Below are positions 1-8,343 of a DNA stretch of 64,000 nucleotides, in pieces. The notes beneath the pieces were generated by a model, which saw only the letters and a program-made list of their open reading frames with translations, was not told where the DNA came from and did no database searches. The stretch is from Streptomyces marinisediminis (GTDB lineage Bacteria; Actinomycetota; Actinomycetes; Streptomycetales; Streptomycetaceae). Made by a program: the position numbers and the translations under genes. The DNA is taken from assembly GCF_026262575.1 (NCBI RefSeq), contig NZ_JAPKFL010000008.1, positions 62,001 through 126,000 of the forward strand. The letters are read 5' to 3'. The first letter of the stretch is position 1. Each line of letters opens with the position of its first letter.

Positions 1-1356
1 CTTCTCGGTGCGGGTGCGGATCTCGTGCACCAGGTCGTCGATCTGACCCTCGGTGGGCTTGACGACGACCTCCGGGTCCACCAGGCCGGTGGGGCGGATG
101 ATCTGCTCGACGACGCCGTCGGAGCGGGACAGCTCGTAGGCGCCGGGCGTGGCGGACAGGTAGACCGTCTGCCCGATGCGCTCCAGGAACTCCTCCCACT
201 TCAGCGGCCGGTTGTCCATCGCCGAGGGCAGCCGGAAGCCGTGGTCGACCAGGGTGCGCTTGCGGGAGGCGTCGCCCTCGTACATGGCGCCGACCTGCGG
301 CACGGTGACGTGGGACTCGTCGATCACCAGGAGGAAGTCCTCCGGGAAGTAGTCCAGCAGCGTGTGCGGCGGGGAGCCGGGCTCGCGGCCGTCGATGTGC
401 AGCGAGTAGTTCTCGATGCCCGAGCAGGTGCCGATCTGCTGCATCATCTCCAGGTCGTAGGTGGTGCGCATGCGCAGGCGCTGGGCCTCCAGCAGCTTGC
501 CCTGCTTCTCCATCGCCGTCAGCGTCCGCGCCAGCTCGTCCTCGATGGCGCGCACCGCCCGGTGCATGCGCTCCTCACCGGCCACGTAGTGGGAGGCGGG
601 GAAGACGTACAGCTCGGTGTCGTCGGAGACCACCTCGCCGGTGATCGGGTGGAGCGTGGAGAGCGCCTCGATCTCGTCCCCGAACATCTCGATCCGCACG
701 GCGAGTTCCTCGTAGACGGGGAAGACCTCGATGGTGTCCCCCCGGACCCGGAAGGTGCCGCGGCTGAAGCTGACGTCGTTGCGGGCGTACTGGATCTCCA
801 CCAGGCGGCGCAGCAGCGCGTCGCGGTCGACCTCGTCCCCGACCTTCAGCGGCACCATGCGGTCCACGTACTCCTGCGGCGTGCCCAGGCCGTAGATGCA
901 GGAGACGGAGGCGACCACCACCACGTCCCGCCGGGTGAGCAGCGAGTTCGTGGCGCTGTGCCGCAACCGCTCGACCTCCTCGTTGATCGAGGAGTCCTTC
1001 TCGATGTAGGTGTCGGACTGCGGGACGTACGCCTCCGGCTGGTAGTAGTCGTAGTAGGAGACGAAGTACTCCACGGCGTTGTTCGGCAGCAGCTCGCGGA
1101 ACTCGTTGGCGAGCTGGGCGGCGAGCGTCTTGTTCGGCGCCATCACCAGCGTGGGCCGCTGGAGCTTCTCGATCATCCACGCGGTGGTCGCCGACTTGCC
1201 GGTGCCCGTGGCGCCGAGCAGCACCACGTCCTTCTCCCCCGCCTCGACGCGCCGGGCGAGCTCGGCGATGGCGGTGGGCTGGTCCCCACTGGGCTGGTAG
1301 GGGCTGACGACCTCGAAGGGCGCCACCTTGCGTTCGATCTGGGTCACGGGCCGCAT
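1..1356 (-). CDS. uvrB: Excinuclease ABC subunit B, N-terminal part (cut by window edge)
   Basis: UvrB is the damage-verifying helicase-like subunit of UvrABC nucleotide excision repair. It loads onto DNA with UvrA and recruits UvrC. The 452 codons visible here are roughly the N-terminal two thirds of a protein of about 700 residues; the C-terminus lies left of position 1. Seen in the translation: the PSGDQPTAI entry motif (about residues 22-30), Walker A GATGTGKS (48-55), [11 protein letters not shown], and the tyrosine-rich beta-hairpin [18 protein letters not shown] that threads between the strands. The start ATG (complement of 1354-1356) gives [11 protein letters not shown], the usual actinobacterial N-terminus. 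It is divergent from the phosphodiesterase gene across 207 bp. I looked for a LexA box of the GAAC-N4-GTTC type in that gap and found none. Confidence 0.97.
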   Translation of the reverse strand, partial: MRPVTQIERKVAPFEVVSPYQPSGDQPTAIAELARRVEAGEKDVVLLGATGTGKSATTAWMIEKLQRPTLVMAPNKTLAAQLANEFRELLPNNAVEYFVSYYDYYQPEAYVPQSDTYIEKDSSINEEVERLRHSATNSLLTRRDVVVVASVSCIYGLGTPQEYVDRMVPLKVGDEVDRDALLRRLVEIQYARNDVSFSRGTFRVRGDTIEVFPVYEELAVRIEMFGDEIEALSTLHPITGEVVSDDTELYVFPASHYVAGEERMHRAVRAIEDELARTLTAMEKQGKLLEAQRLRMRTTYDLEMMQQIGTCSGIENYSLHIDGREPGSPPHTLLDYFPEDFLLVIDESHVTVPQVGAMYEGDASRKRTLVDHGFRLPSAMDNRPLKWEEFLERIGQTVYLSATPGAYELSRSDGVVEQIIRPTGLVDPEVVVKPTEGQIDDLVHEIRTRTEK

Positions 1357-1563
1357 GACACCCACGGTACGGCGCGGCACCGACAACGTTCAGCTCGTCG
1401 TCACCCGGCACCCGTTTGGCGCCCACGTATGCGCAGCGTGCTGCGGGAATGCTCCTTGCGTGCGCGTCGCTGACGCGGTGCGACACCGCGCTGACGCACC
1501 GTCGAGAGCAGCGGGCGGGACGCGCACGACGCGCACCGCCGTCCCTGACGTGAGGAGCCCCCT

Positions 1564-2601
1564 GTGTCCCTTCGCCCCACCGCTGTGACCGGCTCGTTCC
1601 TGTCCGTCGTCGCCTTCCTCCTCACCGCCGCGCCGGCCCCGGCCGCCCCGGCGGACCAGGGCGCGGGGGCGGGCGCCGCCGCCCCGGCCGCCGCGCCCTC
1701 GGTCCCCGCGCCGGAGGCTCCCGAGGCCCCCGAGGCCCCGGAAGCTCCGGAGGCACCCGAAGCGCCCGAGGCGCCGGCCGCACCGGACGCCCCGGCGGCG
1801 CCCGCCGCGCCCCGGCCCGGCGGCGTCGTGCCCGTCGCGCACCGCGGCGCTTCCGCCTACGCCCCGGAGAACACGCTGGCGGCGGCCGACAAGGCGGACG
1901 AGCTCGGCATCACCTGGGTGGAGAACGACGTCCAGCGCACGAAGGACGGCGAGCTGATCGTCATGCACGACGAGACGCTGAGCCGCACTACCGACGTCGA
2001 GGAGGTCTTCCCCGACCGCGCGCCGTGGAAGGTGACCGACTTCACCGCGGCGGAGATCGACCGGCTGGACGCCGGGAGCTGGTTCGACGCGCGGTACGCG
2101 GGCGAGGGCGTGCCCACGCTGACGGAGTTCCTGGACACGATCACCGCGAACAACCAGAAGCTGCTGCTGGAGATCAAGAAGCCGGAGCTGTACCCGGGCA
2201 TCGAGCGGGACATCCTGCGGGAGCTGCGCAAGGAGGGCTGGCTCGACCGGCGCCACCTGCGCACCCGGCTGGCCGTGCAGACGTTCGACGCCGCCTCCCT
2301 GCGCCGCGTCCACGAGCTCAAGCCCGAGGTCAAGACCGGCTTCCTGGGCACGCCGAAGGTGGCCGACCTGCCCCGGTACGCCGCCTTCGCCGACCAGGTC
2401 AACCCGCGCTACACCACCGTCACCGCCGAGTACGTCGACGCCGTGCACGCCACCCGGGGTCCGAGCGGGCGGCCCCTGGAGCTGTTCACCTGGACCGTGG
2501 ACGATGCCGACACGGCTGCCCGGATGGCCGGCCTCGGGGTCGACGGCATCATCAGCAACCGTCCGGACGTCGTGCGCGACGCGGCCCGCGGCCGGAGCTG
2601 A
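1564..2601 (+). CDS. Secreted glycerophosphodiester phosphodiesterase
   Basis: Predicted to hydrolyse glycerophosphodiesters to glycerol-3-phosphate and an alcohol outside the membrane, as a GDPD-family TIM barrel. Residues 1-28 form a Sec signal peptide with an AxA-type cleavage region. A low-complexity linker of Glu-Ala-Pro repeats (about 50-70) and Ala/Pro-rich sequence follow. The catalytic domain starts at VAHRGASAYAPENT (His93-Arg-Gly) and continues with the metal/acid motifs WVENDVQRTKDG and VMHDETLSRTT (His135). The C-terminus has the expected TWTVDDADTAARM and GVDGIISNRPD segments. Length 345 aa. The start is GTG with GAGGAG eight bases upstream. The EAP linker suggests tethering or spanning of the cell wall; that is inference. 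It stands alone, divergent from uvrB. Confidence 0.9.
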   Translation: MSLRPTAVTGSFLSVVAFLLTAAPAPAAPADQGAGAGAAAPAAAPSVPAPEAPEAPEAPEAPEAPEAPEAPAAPDAPAAPAAPRPGGVVPVAHRGASAYAPENTLAAADKADELGITWVENDVQRTKDGELIVMHDETLSRTTDVEEVFPDRAPWKVTDFTAAEIDRLDAGSWFDARYAGEGVPTLTEFLDTITANNQKLLLEIKKPELYPGIERDILRELRKEGWLDRRHLRTRLAVQTFDAASLRRVHELKPEVKTGFLGTPKVADLPRYAAFADQVNPRYTTVTAEYVDAVHATRGPSGRPLELFTWTVDDADTAARMAGLGVDGIISNRPDVVRDAARGRS

Positions 2602-2738
2602 CGCGCGCCGCACGGGCGGGGCCGGGCCCGTACCGCCCCGTACCCGCCCCGGGCCGGTCCCGTCCCGGTCCCGTCCCGTCCGGCACGGGCCGCGCGAAGC
2701 CCGGCCGGGGGCGCCCGCGCGGCCGTAAGGTCTCGCGT

Positions 2739-3293
2739 ATGACCCCAACGACCGTGCCCGCGTCCTGGACGGTGCGGCAGACGCCCGTCGGACCGCTGCT
2801 GCTCCTCGCCACCGCCGACGGCCTGCTGCACGTGGGCTTCCACGCCGACGAGCGCCGGGTCCGGCGCGCGCTGGCCCAGGCGGGCGGCCGGCTCGGCACG
2901 GAGCCCACCGAGTCGGCCGACGCCGGGGCCCACCCGGTGCTCCGCCAGGCGGCCGAGGAGCTGGACGCCTACTTCACCGGCGGGCTGCGCGCGTTCCACA
3001 CCCCGCTGGACTGGGCGCTGACCGGCGGGTTCACCGCGCGGGTGCTGCGCGAGCTGGCGCACGCGGTCCCCTACGGCAGCCTCGTGACCTACCAGGACCT
3101 GGCCGACGCCGTGGGGTCCCCCGGCGCGGTGCGCGCCGTCGGCGCGGCGATGGGCGCCAACCCGCTGCCGGTGCTCGTCCCGTGCCACCGGGTGGTGGCC
3201 ACCGGCGGCGGCATCGGCGGCTTCAGCGGCGGCCTGGAGACCAAGCGGGCGCTGCTGGCCGTGGAGGGCCTCCTGCCCGCGCCGCTCTTCTAG
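2739..3293 (+). CDS. ogt: Methylated-DNA--protein-cysteine methyltransferase
   Basis: Repairs O6-alkylguanine by transferring the alkyl group to its own cysteine (suicide repair). The 184-residue product has the family C-terminal domain with the active-site PCHRV (acceptor Cys149), the helix-turn-helix PYGSLVTYQDLADAVG, the arginine-finger region AVGAAMGANPLPV, and the terminal GGFSGGLETKRALLAVEG. The N-terminal domain is short and of the Ogt type, without the Ada zinc-binding module. The open frame extends far upstream, but ATG 2739 is the first start that fits the family length. No partner gene is obvious; upstream is the phosphodiesterase gene at 137 bp. Confidence 0.95.
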   Translation: MTPTTVPASWTVRQTPVGPLLLLATADGLLHVGFHADERRVRRALAQAGGRLGTEPTESADAGAHPVLRQAAEELDAYFTGGLRAFHTPLDWALTGGFTARVLRELAHAVPYGSLVTYQDLADAVGSPGAVRAVGAAMGANPLPVLVPCHRVVATGGGIGGFSGGLETKRALLAVEGLLPAPLF

Positions 3294-3602
3294 CGCCGTT
3301 CGCCGCCAGCCCGCCCGTGCGGCACCCCGCGCACTCCCGGCACCGCACGCCCGGCACCGCGCGCCCGGCACCGCGCGCCCGGTGCGCGTCCGGCGCACGC
3401 GGACGGCGGCAGGAGCGCGCCGGGGCGGGCGCCGGACTCCCGGGGCGCCCGCCCCGGGGCGCCGGGCGCCCGTCTGCCGCGCGCCCGGCGCCCCGCGTCG
3501 GCGGTGTGCGTCCGTGTGCCGGGCGTGCGCCGGGTCCAGACACCCGCGCTCCGGTGTGCTCGTCTGCCCGTCCGATGGGCGGCGTCCGGCCCGGCTGCCA
3601 CA
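3294..3602. other. Non-coding, GC-rich simple sequence
   Basis: A gap of 309 bp between ogt and the MFS gene. It contains imperfect tandem copies of a GCCCGGCACCGCGC-like unit around 3340-3390 and otherwise nearly pure G+C. No coding frame resembling a known protein and no convincing terminator with a T-run were seen. Confidence 0.5.
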
Positions 3603-4946
3603 ATGCGCGCTGTGAACGAGCCTGCTGACAGCACCGACACCCCCGCCATATCCGCCACCGTCCCCGCCGTCTCCCCCGTCGTGCCGCCGCCGGCGGAGGC
3701 CGCCCCGGAGGCCGTACGGCTCGCGGCGATCCGACGGCGGACCAACGCCGTACTGGTGGTCACCCAGGTGCTCGGCGGGCTGGGCGTGGCGACCGCGATC
3801 GCGCTCGCCGCCGTGCTGGCCGAGGACATCGGCGGCTCGGAGGCCGTGGCCGGGCTCGCCTCGACCGCGTCGGTGATCGGTACCGCGCTGCTGTCCCTGC
3901 CGCTGGCCGCGCTGATGGCGGCCCGCGGGCGCAGGCCGGGCCTGACGCTGGCCTACCTGATCGCCGCGGCCGGCGGCGCGGTCGTCGTGGTCGGGGCCGT
4001 ACTGGCCTGGTTCCCGCTGCTCCTGCTGGGCATGGCGGCCTTCGGCGCGGGCTCGTCGGCCAACCTCCAGGCGCGGTTCGCCGCGGCGGACCTGGCCGAA
4101 CCGCGCCACCGGGCGCGGACGATCTCGCTGGTGGTGTGGGCCACGACGATCGGCGCGGTGGCCGGCCCCAACCTGGCGAGCCCGGCCGGGCGGAGTCTGG
4201 CCGGGCTCGGCATCCCCGAGACGGCGGGCCCGTTCGTCTGGGGCGCCGGGATCTTCCTGGTCGCGGCCGCGCTGGTGTGGCTGCTGCTGCGGCCGGACCC
4301 GCTGCTGACGGCGCGGGCGCTCGCTGCGGCCGGCGGCGGCGCGCCGGACTCCTCCGCCGACCGCTCCCTGCGGGCCGGCTGGCGGGCCGTCGCCGCCTCG
4401 CCGCGCGCCCGGCTGGCGCTCGCGACCGTGACCGGCTCGCACACGGTGATGGTCGCGGTGATGGTGATGACCCCGGTCGACCTCAGCCACCACGGAGCCG
4501 ACCTGGAGCTGATCGGCCTGGTGATCAGCGGCCACATCGGCGGGATGTACGCGTTCTCGCCGCTGATGGGGTGGCTCGCCGACCGGGTGGGCCGGGTGTC
4601 GGTGATCGCCCTGGCCGTGGCCCTGCTGGCGTGCGCGACGCTGCTCGCCGGGACGGCGGGCGCCAGCCACACGCAGAGCGCGGTGGGGCTGTTCCTGCTG
4701 GGCCTGGGCTGGTCGGCGGGGCTGGTCGCGGGCTCGGCGCTGCTGACCGACGCGGTGCCGCAGGCCGCGCGGGCGGCCGCGCAGGGCCTGTCCGACCTGT
4801 CGATGAACGCGGCGGCGGGGCTGGGCGGGGCACTGGCCGGGCTGATCGTGGCCCAGGCGGGCTACGGCTGGCTCAACGCGGCAGCCGCGGCGCTGCTGCT
4901 GCCCCTGGCCGCCCTGGCCCTGTGGACCCCGCGCGGCCGCGCCTGA
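3603..4946 (+). CDS. MFS transporter
   Basis: A 447-residue major facilitator superfamily transporter in the cytoplasmic membrane. Twelve hydrophobic segments can be counted. The first helix begins near AVLVVTQVLGGLGVATAIAL, followed by the N-domain loop with MAARGRRPGLTLAYL (MFS motif A-like G-R-R-P-G) and the second-half counterpart GWLADRVGRVSVIAL, a typical motif A (G-x-x-x-D-R-x-G-R). Its substrate cannot be deduced. A disordered, proline-rich N-terminus of about 40 residues precedes helix 1. The start could be ATG 3603 or GTG 3612 in the same frame; neither has a strong Shine-Dalgarno. It is monocistronic, with long GC-rich gaps on both sides. Confidence 0.9.
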   Translation: MRAVNEPADSTDTPAISATVPAVSPVVPPPAEAAPEAVRLAAIRRRTNAVLVVTQVLGGLGVATAIALAAVLAEDIGGSEAVAGLASTASVIGTALLSLPLAALMAARGRRPGLTLAYLIAAAGGAVVVVGAVLAWFPLLLLGMAAFGAGSSANLQARFAAADLAEPRHRARTISLVVWATTIGAVAGPNLASPAGRSLAGLGIPETAGPFVWGAGIFLVAAALVWLLLRPDPLLTARALAAAGGGAPDSSADRSLRAGWRAVAASPRARLALATVTGSHTVMVAVMVMTPVDLSHHGADLELIGLVISGHIGGMYAFSPLMGWLADRVGRVSVIALAVALLACATLLAGTAGASHTQSAVGLFLLGLGWSAGLVAGSALLTDAVPQAARAAAQGLSDLSMNAAAGLGGALAGLIVAQAGYGWLNAAAAALLLPLAALALWTPRGRA

Positions 4947-5368
4947 CCCGGCCCCGGGCAGGGCGCGGCGGGCGCGGGCACGGCCCGCCGGACACGCCCG
5001 GCGCCGGGGCGACGACGCCGGTCACCGCGCGCCCGGGCACGGCGCGCCGCGGACCGGCTCGGCGCCGTGCCCGGCACGCGGCCCGGGCGCCGGGGCCGCA
5101 CGGCGCGCCGCGTGCCGCGTGCCGCCGAAGCGTGCGCGCCGTCGAAGCGTGCGCGCCGTCGGGGGGCCCGCCCCGGTGCCTCCGCGCCGGGACGCCGCGC
5201 GACCGGCACGCGGGGTCGCTCCACCCGCCCGGGGCCGGTGACCGCACGCGGCCCCGCGTCCCCCGCCGCCCGCGTCCCCCGGCCCGGAAGGCGCCGCGCG
5301 GCCGGGCGCCGCACCCGTCCGCCGGAGACGGTACGGGTGCGCCCGCCGCGCGCGGCGGCCCGGCGCGG
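4947..5368. other. Non-coding gap between convergent genes
   Basis: A gap of 422 bp between the rightward MFS gene and the leftward PIG-L deacetylase gene. It is nearly pure G+C with short CGCGCC/GCCGCG reiterations. Frames that stay open here are a consequence of composition. No RNA gene or convincing factor-independent terminator was recognised. Confidence 0.5.
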
Positions 5369-6091
5369 CTACCGGGGGTGGACGCGGAAGGAGACCGCCG
5401 TCGTGCCGAGCCGTTCGCGCAGGGGCTCCATCGCGGACGTCAGGAAGGAGCGCGCGTACCGCTCCGGCGGCTCCTCGCTCAGCGCGGCCAGGTAGGCGCG
5501 GTGCTCGGTGAGCGAGGCGACCGCGCGCTCGACGTCGGTGTCCGTGACCCGCTGGACGTGCGTGGGGTCGGCGACGGCGGCCACCGCCACCCAGCGCACA
5601 CCGTCCCAGCGTTCCGGGCCGGCGTCGGGGAAGATCCACCGGTTGCCCGCGTCACCGGCCGCGTCGACCACGGCGCGCGCGACGGCCCGGTGGTCGGGGG
5701 TGTTCCAGTAGCCGCCCGGCCAGGTGTCGTCGCCGCTGATGGTGAGCACCAGGTCGGGGCGGTGGCGGCGGATCGCGGCGGCGAGGTCGCGGCGCAGCGG
5801 GACGCCGTACTCGACGACGCCGTCCCGGTGGTCGAGGAACTCCACGGTCCGCACCCCGACGACCTCCGCGCTCGCCTGCTGCTCGCGCGTGCGCACCCGG
5901 GCCGCCTCCGCGGGCTCCATCGTGTCGATGCCCGCCTCGCCGCGCGTGACCAGCAGGTAGGTGACGTCCTTGCCCTGCGCCGTCCAGTGCGCGACGGCCG
6001 CCGCCGCGCCGTACTCGAGGTCGTCGGGGTGGGCGACCACCGCCAGCGCCCGCTGCCAGTCCTGCGGCATGTCCGCCAGCTCGTCCGCCAC
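5369..6091 (-). CDS. PIG-L family zinc deacetylase
   Basis: A 240-residue LmbE/PIG-L-fold enzyme, the family of GlcNAc-PI deacetylase, MshB and Mca, which removes N-acyl groups from sugars or conjugates with a zinc ion. The zinc/catalytic motif AHPDDLEYG lies about residues 20-28. The second metal ligand is expected in TPDHRAVARAV, and the fold's strand LVLTISGDDTWPGGYWNTPDH is present. The mycothiol enzymes MshB and Mca are longer, so this is more likely one of the general Streptomyces PIG-L proteins; the substrate is unknown. It is divergent from the methyltransferase gene at 6187 with only 95 bp between, so the two promoters must share that stretch. Confidence 0.88.
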   Translation of the reverse strand: MADELADMPQDWQRALAVVAHPDDLEYGAAAAVAHWTAQGKDVTYLLVTRGEAGIDTMEPAEAARVRTREQQASAEVVGVRTVEFLDHRDGVVEYGVPLRRDLAAAIRRHRPDLVLTISGDDTWPGGYWNTPDHRAVARAVVDAAGDAGNRWIFPDAGPERWDGVRWVAVAAVADPTHVQRVTDTDVERAVASLTEHRAYLAALSEEPPERYARSFLTSAMEPLRERLGTTAVSFRVHPR

Positions 6092-6186
6092 TTGCGCCTC
6101 CCTGGGTCGTTGACGTAGCGATGCTCACACGGGGGCTTCCCGTCTGGCACCACGGCATACCGGCGACCGGCGAAAGGCTCATCCCC

Positions 6187-6963
6187 ATGTCCCGACGACT
6201 GCACACCAACCGCTCGTCCCTGGCGCACAAGCTGGCCTACGCGGCGCGCCACCCCAGCCGCGTGCGGCCCTACCTGCGCCGCCTGGCGCGGGACTGGCGG
6301 CTGCGGCGGGCGTCGGGCGGGGACCACGTCGCCTACTACCGGGCGGTGATGCGGGACGACACGGCCCGCGACCCGAAGTCGGCGGTGGGCAGCGCCACGC
6401 ACGAGCGCTGGGTGGCGCTCGGTCAGATGCAGTTCGACTACCTGGTGCGGCACGGGCTGGCCCCCGGCGACCGCATGCTGGAGATCGGCTGCGGCAACCT
6501 GCGCGCGGGCCGCCTGTTCATCGAGTACCTGGAGCCCGGCCACTACCACGGCGTCGACATCTCGCCGGAGATCCTGCTCGCCGCGCGGCAGACGCTGATC
6601 CGGCACGGCCTGGCGGACAAGCTGCCCCACCTGACGCTCGTGGACGACCTCAAGCTGGCGCACCTGCCGGACGGCCACTTCACGGTGGTGCACGCCCACA
6701 GCGTCTTCTCGCACTCGCCCGTCGAGGTCATCGACGAGTGCCTGGCGCACGTGGGCCGCGTCCTGGCGCCGGGCGGGCACTTCGACTTCACCTACAACCG
6801 CACGCTGGGCAACGAGCACCACGTGCTGCGCGAGGACTTCTACTACCGCACGGAGACGCTGACGGCGCTCGCCGCGTCGCACGGGCTGGTGGCCCGGCCG
6901 ATGGCGGACTGGGACGAGCTGCCGCACAAGCAGTCGAAGATCCGGGTGACGCACCCCGGCTGA
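6187..6963 (+). CDS. Class I SAM-dependent methyltransferase
   Basis: A 258-residue methyltransferase with a Rossmann SAM-binding domain. Motif I is MLEIGCGNLRAGRLF, the acidic post-II residue lies in HYHGVDISPEILLAA, and the post-motif acidic/loop region is VHAHSVFSHSPVEV. The basic N-terminus (about 45 residues rich in Arg and Tyr, AARHPSRVRPYLRRLARDWRL) may contact a polyanionic or membrane partner. The frame is open further upstream, but ATG 6187, preceded by GAAAGG nine bases away, gives a natural N-terminus. The substrate is not deducible. A strong hairpin follows the gene at 7024-7071. Confidence 0.85.
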   Translation: MSRRLHTNRSSLAHKLAYAARHPSRVRPYLRRLARDWRLRRASGGDHVAYYRAVMRDDTARDPKSAVGSATHERWVALGQMQFDYLVRHGLAPGDRMLEIGCGNLRAGRLFIEYLEPGHYHGVDISPEILLAARQTLIRHGLADKLPHLTLVDDLKLAHLPDGHFTVVHAHSVFSHSPVEVIDECLAHVGRVLAPGGHFDFTYNRTLGNEHHVLREDFYYRTETLTALAASHGLVARPMADWDELPHKQSKIRVTHPG

Positions 6964-7023
6964 CGCCCTGCCGGGCTCCCCCGCGTCCGGCGGGCGGGCC
7001 GCGGGCTTCCCCCGGACGAGTGT

Positions 7024-7071
7024 CACGACGCCGCCACCCCGGCTAACGACCGGCGTGGCGGCGTTGTCGTG
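7024..7071. terminator. Factor-independent terminator hairpin
   Basis: The inverted repeat CACGACGCCGCCAC / GTGGCGGCGTTGTCGTG (one bulge) encloses a loop of about 18 nt ending in the CGGCGTGG turn. It lies 60 bp after the methyltransferase stop codon and before the A+T-rich element upstream of the CapA gene, so it should insulate the two. There is no long T-run, as is common in Streptomyces. Confidence 0.65.
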
Positions 7072-7093
7072 CTCCCCACCCTGCGCATCAGTG

Positions 7094-7117
7094 GGATTGT
7101 CATATTAATCCTACAAT
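7094..7117 (+). promoter_or_regulatory. A+T-rich dyad element with candidate -10 box upstream of the CapA gene
   Basis: In a G+C-rich background this stretch is strikingly A+T-rich. It holds two overlapping dyads: GGATT-N8-AATCC (7094-7111) and ATTGT-N12-ACAAT (7096-7117). TACAAT (7112-7117) would make a good -10 hexamer, placing transcription start near 7124, only 13 bases before the GTG start. A regulator binding either dyad would occlude the promoter. No matching well-known operator (iron, zinc, LexA) was recognised. Confidence 0.45.
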
Positions 7118-7136
7118 GTGACCTTGGAGTGGAGCC

Positions 7137-8309
7137 GTGTCACACCCCGGACGAGTCCGCATCGCCGCGCTGCTGACGGCCGCGCTGCTCACCCCGCTCG
7201 CCGCCTGCGGCCAGCCGGACCCCGCGACGCCCCGGTCGGACGGCTCGCGGCAGCCGACCCCGGCCGGCGAGGCGGACGCCGCATCGTTCACCCTGGTCGC
7301 CACCGGCGACATCCTCAGCCACGACTCGGTGATCCGGCAGGCCGCGGCCGACGCGGGCGGCGGTGAGGGCGGCTACGCGTTCCAGCGGATGCTCGCGGGC
7401 GCCAAACCGGTCGTCGACGCCGCCGACCTGGCCATCTGTCACCTGGAGACGGTCGTCGGCGCGGACGGCGGCCCGTTCACCGGCTATCCGATGTTCCGCA
7501 CGCCGCCCCAGGTCGCGCAGGCCATCGCGGACACCGGCTACGACAGTTGCTCGACGGCCTCGAACCACACCCTGGACGCCGGCGCGGAGGGCGTCACCCG
7601 GACGCTGGCGGCGCTGGACGCCGCCGGGGTGCGCCACGTGGGCTCGGCCCGCTCCGCCGCCGAACGCGACCGCCCGGCGCTGCTGGAGGCCGGCGGCGCG
7701 CGGGTGGCCCAGCTCGCCTACACCTACGGCACGAACGGCATCCCCGTGCCCGAGGACCAGCCCTACCTGGTCAACCTCATCGACCCCGACCGCATCATCG
7801 CCGACGCCGAGGCCGCGCGGCGGGGCGGGGCGGACGTGGTGGTGGTCAGCATGCACTGGGGCACCGAGTGGCAGGAGGAGCCGGACGCGCGGCAGCTCGC
7901 GCTGGCCGAGCACCTGACCGCCGCCGAGGTGGACGGGCGGCGCGCCGTCGACCTCGTCGTCGGCACCCACGCCCACGTCCCGCAGGCGTACGAGAAGGTC
8001 AACGGCACCTGGGTGGTGTACGGCATGGGCGACCAGGTGGCCGGGGTGATGAGCGACCCGCGCGGCCAGCTCGGTTCGGCGGCCCGCTTCACCTTCGCGC
8101 CGCCGGAGCGCGCCGACGGCGCGTGGCGGGTGACGCGGGCCGAGTTCGTCCCGCACGTCATGGCCAACGACCCGCTGCGCGTGGTCAACCTGCCGCGCGC
8201 GCTGCGCGAGGACCCGGACCAGCCCGCCTACGCCGAGGCCCGGGACCGCATCCGGGACGCCGTACTGAGCCGGGACGGCGCGGCGGACGGCCTGCGCATG
8301 GGCCGGTGA
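7137..8309 (+). CDS. CapA-family (poly-gamma-glutamate synthesis type) lipoprotein
   Basis: A 390-residue lipoprotein of the CapA/PGA-cap metallophosphoesterase-like superfamily. The N-terminal signal ends in the lipobox LAAC with the modified cysteine at residue 24, so it should be anchored on the outer face of the membrane. Family motifs: TLVATGDILSHDSV near the mature N-terminus, ICHLETVVG, STASNHTLDAGAEGVTRTL, VVVVSMHWGTEW, and the GTHAHVPQAYE histidine motif with VVYGMGDQV. There are no neighbouring capB or capC genes, so a role in polyglutamate capsule synthesis is not supported; orphan CapA proteins are common in Streptomyces and act on unknown cell-surface polymers. Start is GTG 7137 with TGGAGTGGAG just upstream. 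Confidence 0.87.
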   Translation: MSHPGRVRIAALLTAALLTPLAACGQPDPATPRSDGSRQPTPAGEADAASFTLVATGDILSHDSVIRQAAADAGGGEGGYAFQRMLAGAKPVVDAADLAICHLETVVGADGGPFTGYPMFRTPPQVAQAIADTGYDSCSTASNHTLDAGAEGVTRTLAALDAAGVRHVGSARSAAERDRPALLEAGGARVAQLAYTYGTNGIPVPEDQPYLVNLIDPDRIIADAEAARRGGADVVVVSMHWGTEWQEEPDARQLALAEHLTAAEVDGRRAVDLVVGTHAHVPQAYEKVNGTWVVYGMGDQVAGVMSDPRGQLGSAARFTFAPPERADGAWRVTRAEFVPHVMANDPLRVVNLPRALREDPDQPAYAEARDRIRDAVLSRDGAADGLRMGR

Positions 8310-8343
8310 CCGCCCCCGCCGGCGGGCGTGCTGGGATCGCCCC

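Noticed and set aside
1357..1563. Possible LexA operator in front of uvrB
   Set aside because: No GAAC-N4-GTTC-type dyad was found; the AACGTTCAG near 1386 lacks the second half-site.
2409..4670. Long minus-strand frame opposite ogt and the MFS gene
   Set aside because: Composition shadow: low-complexity Arg/Gly/Ala translation with no motif, over two well-supported genes.
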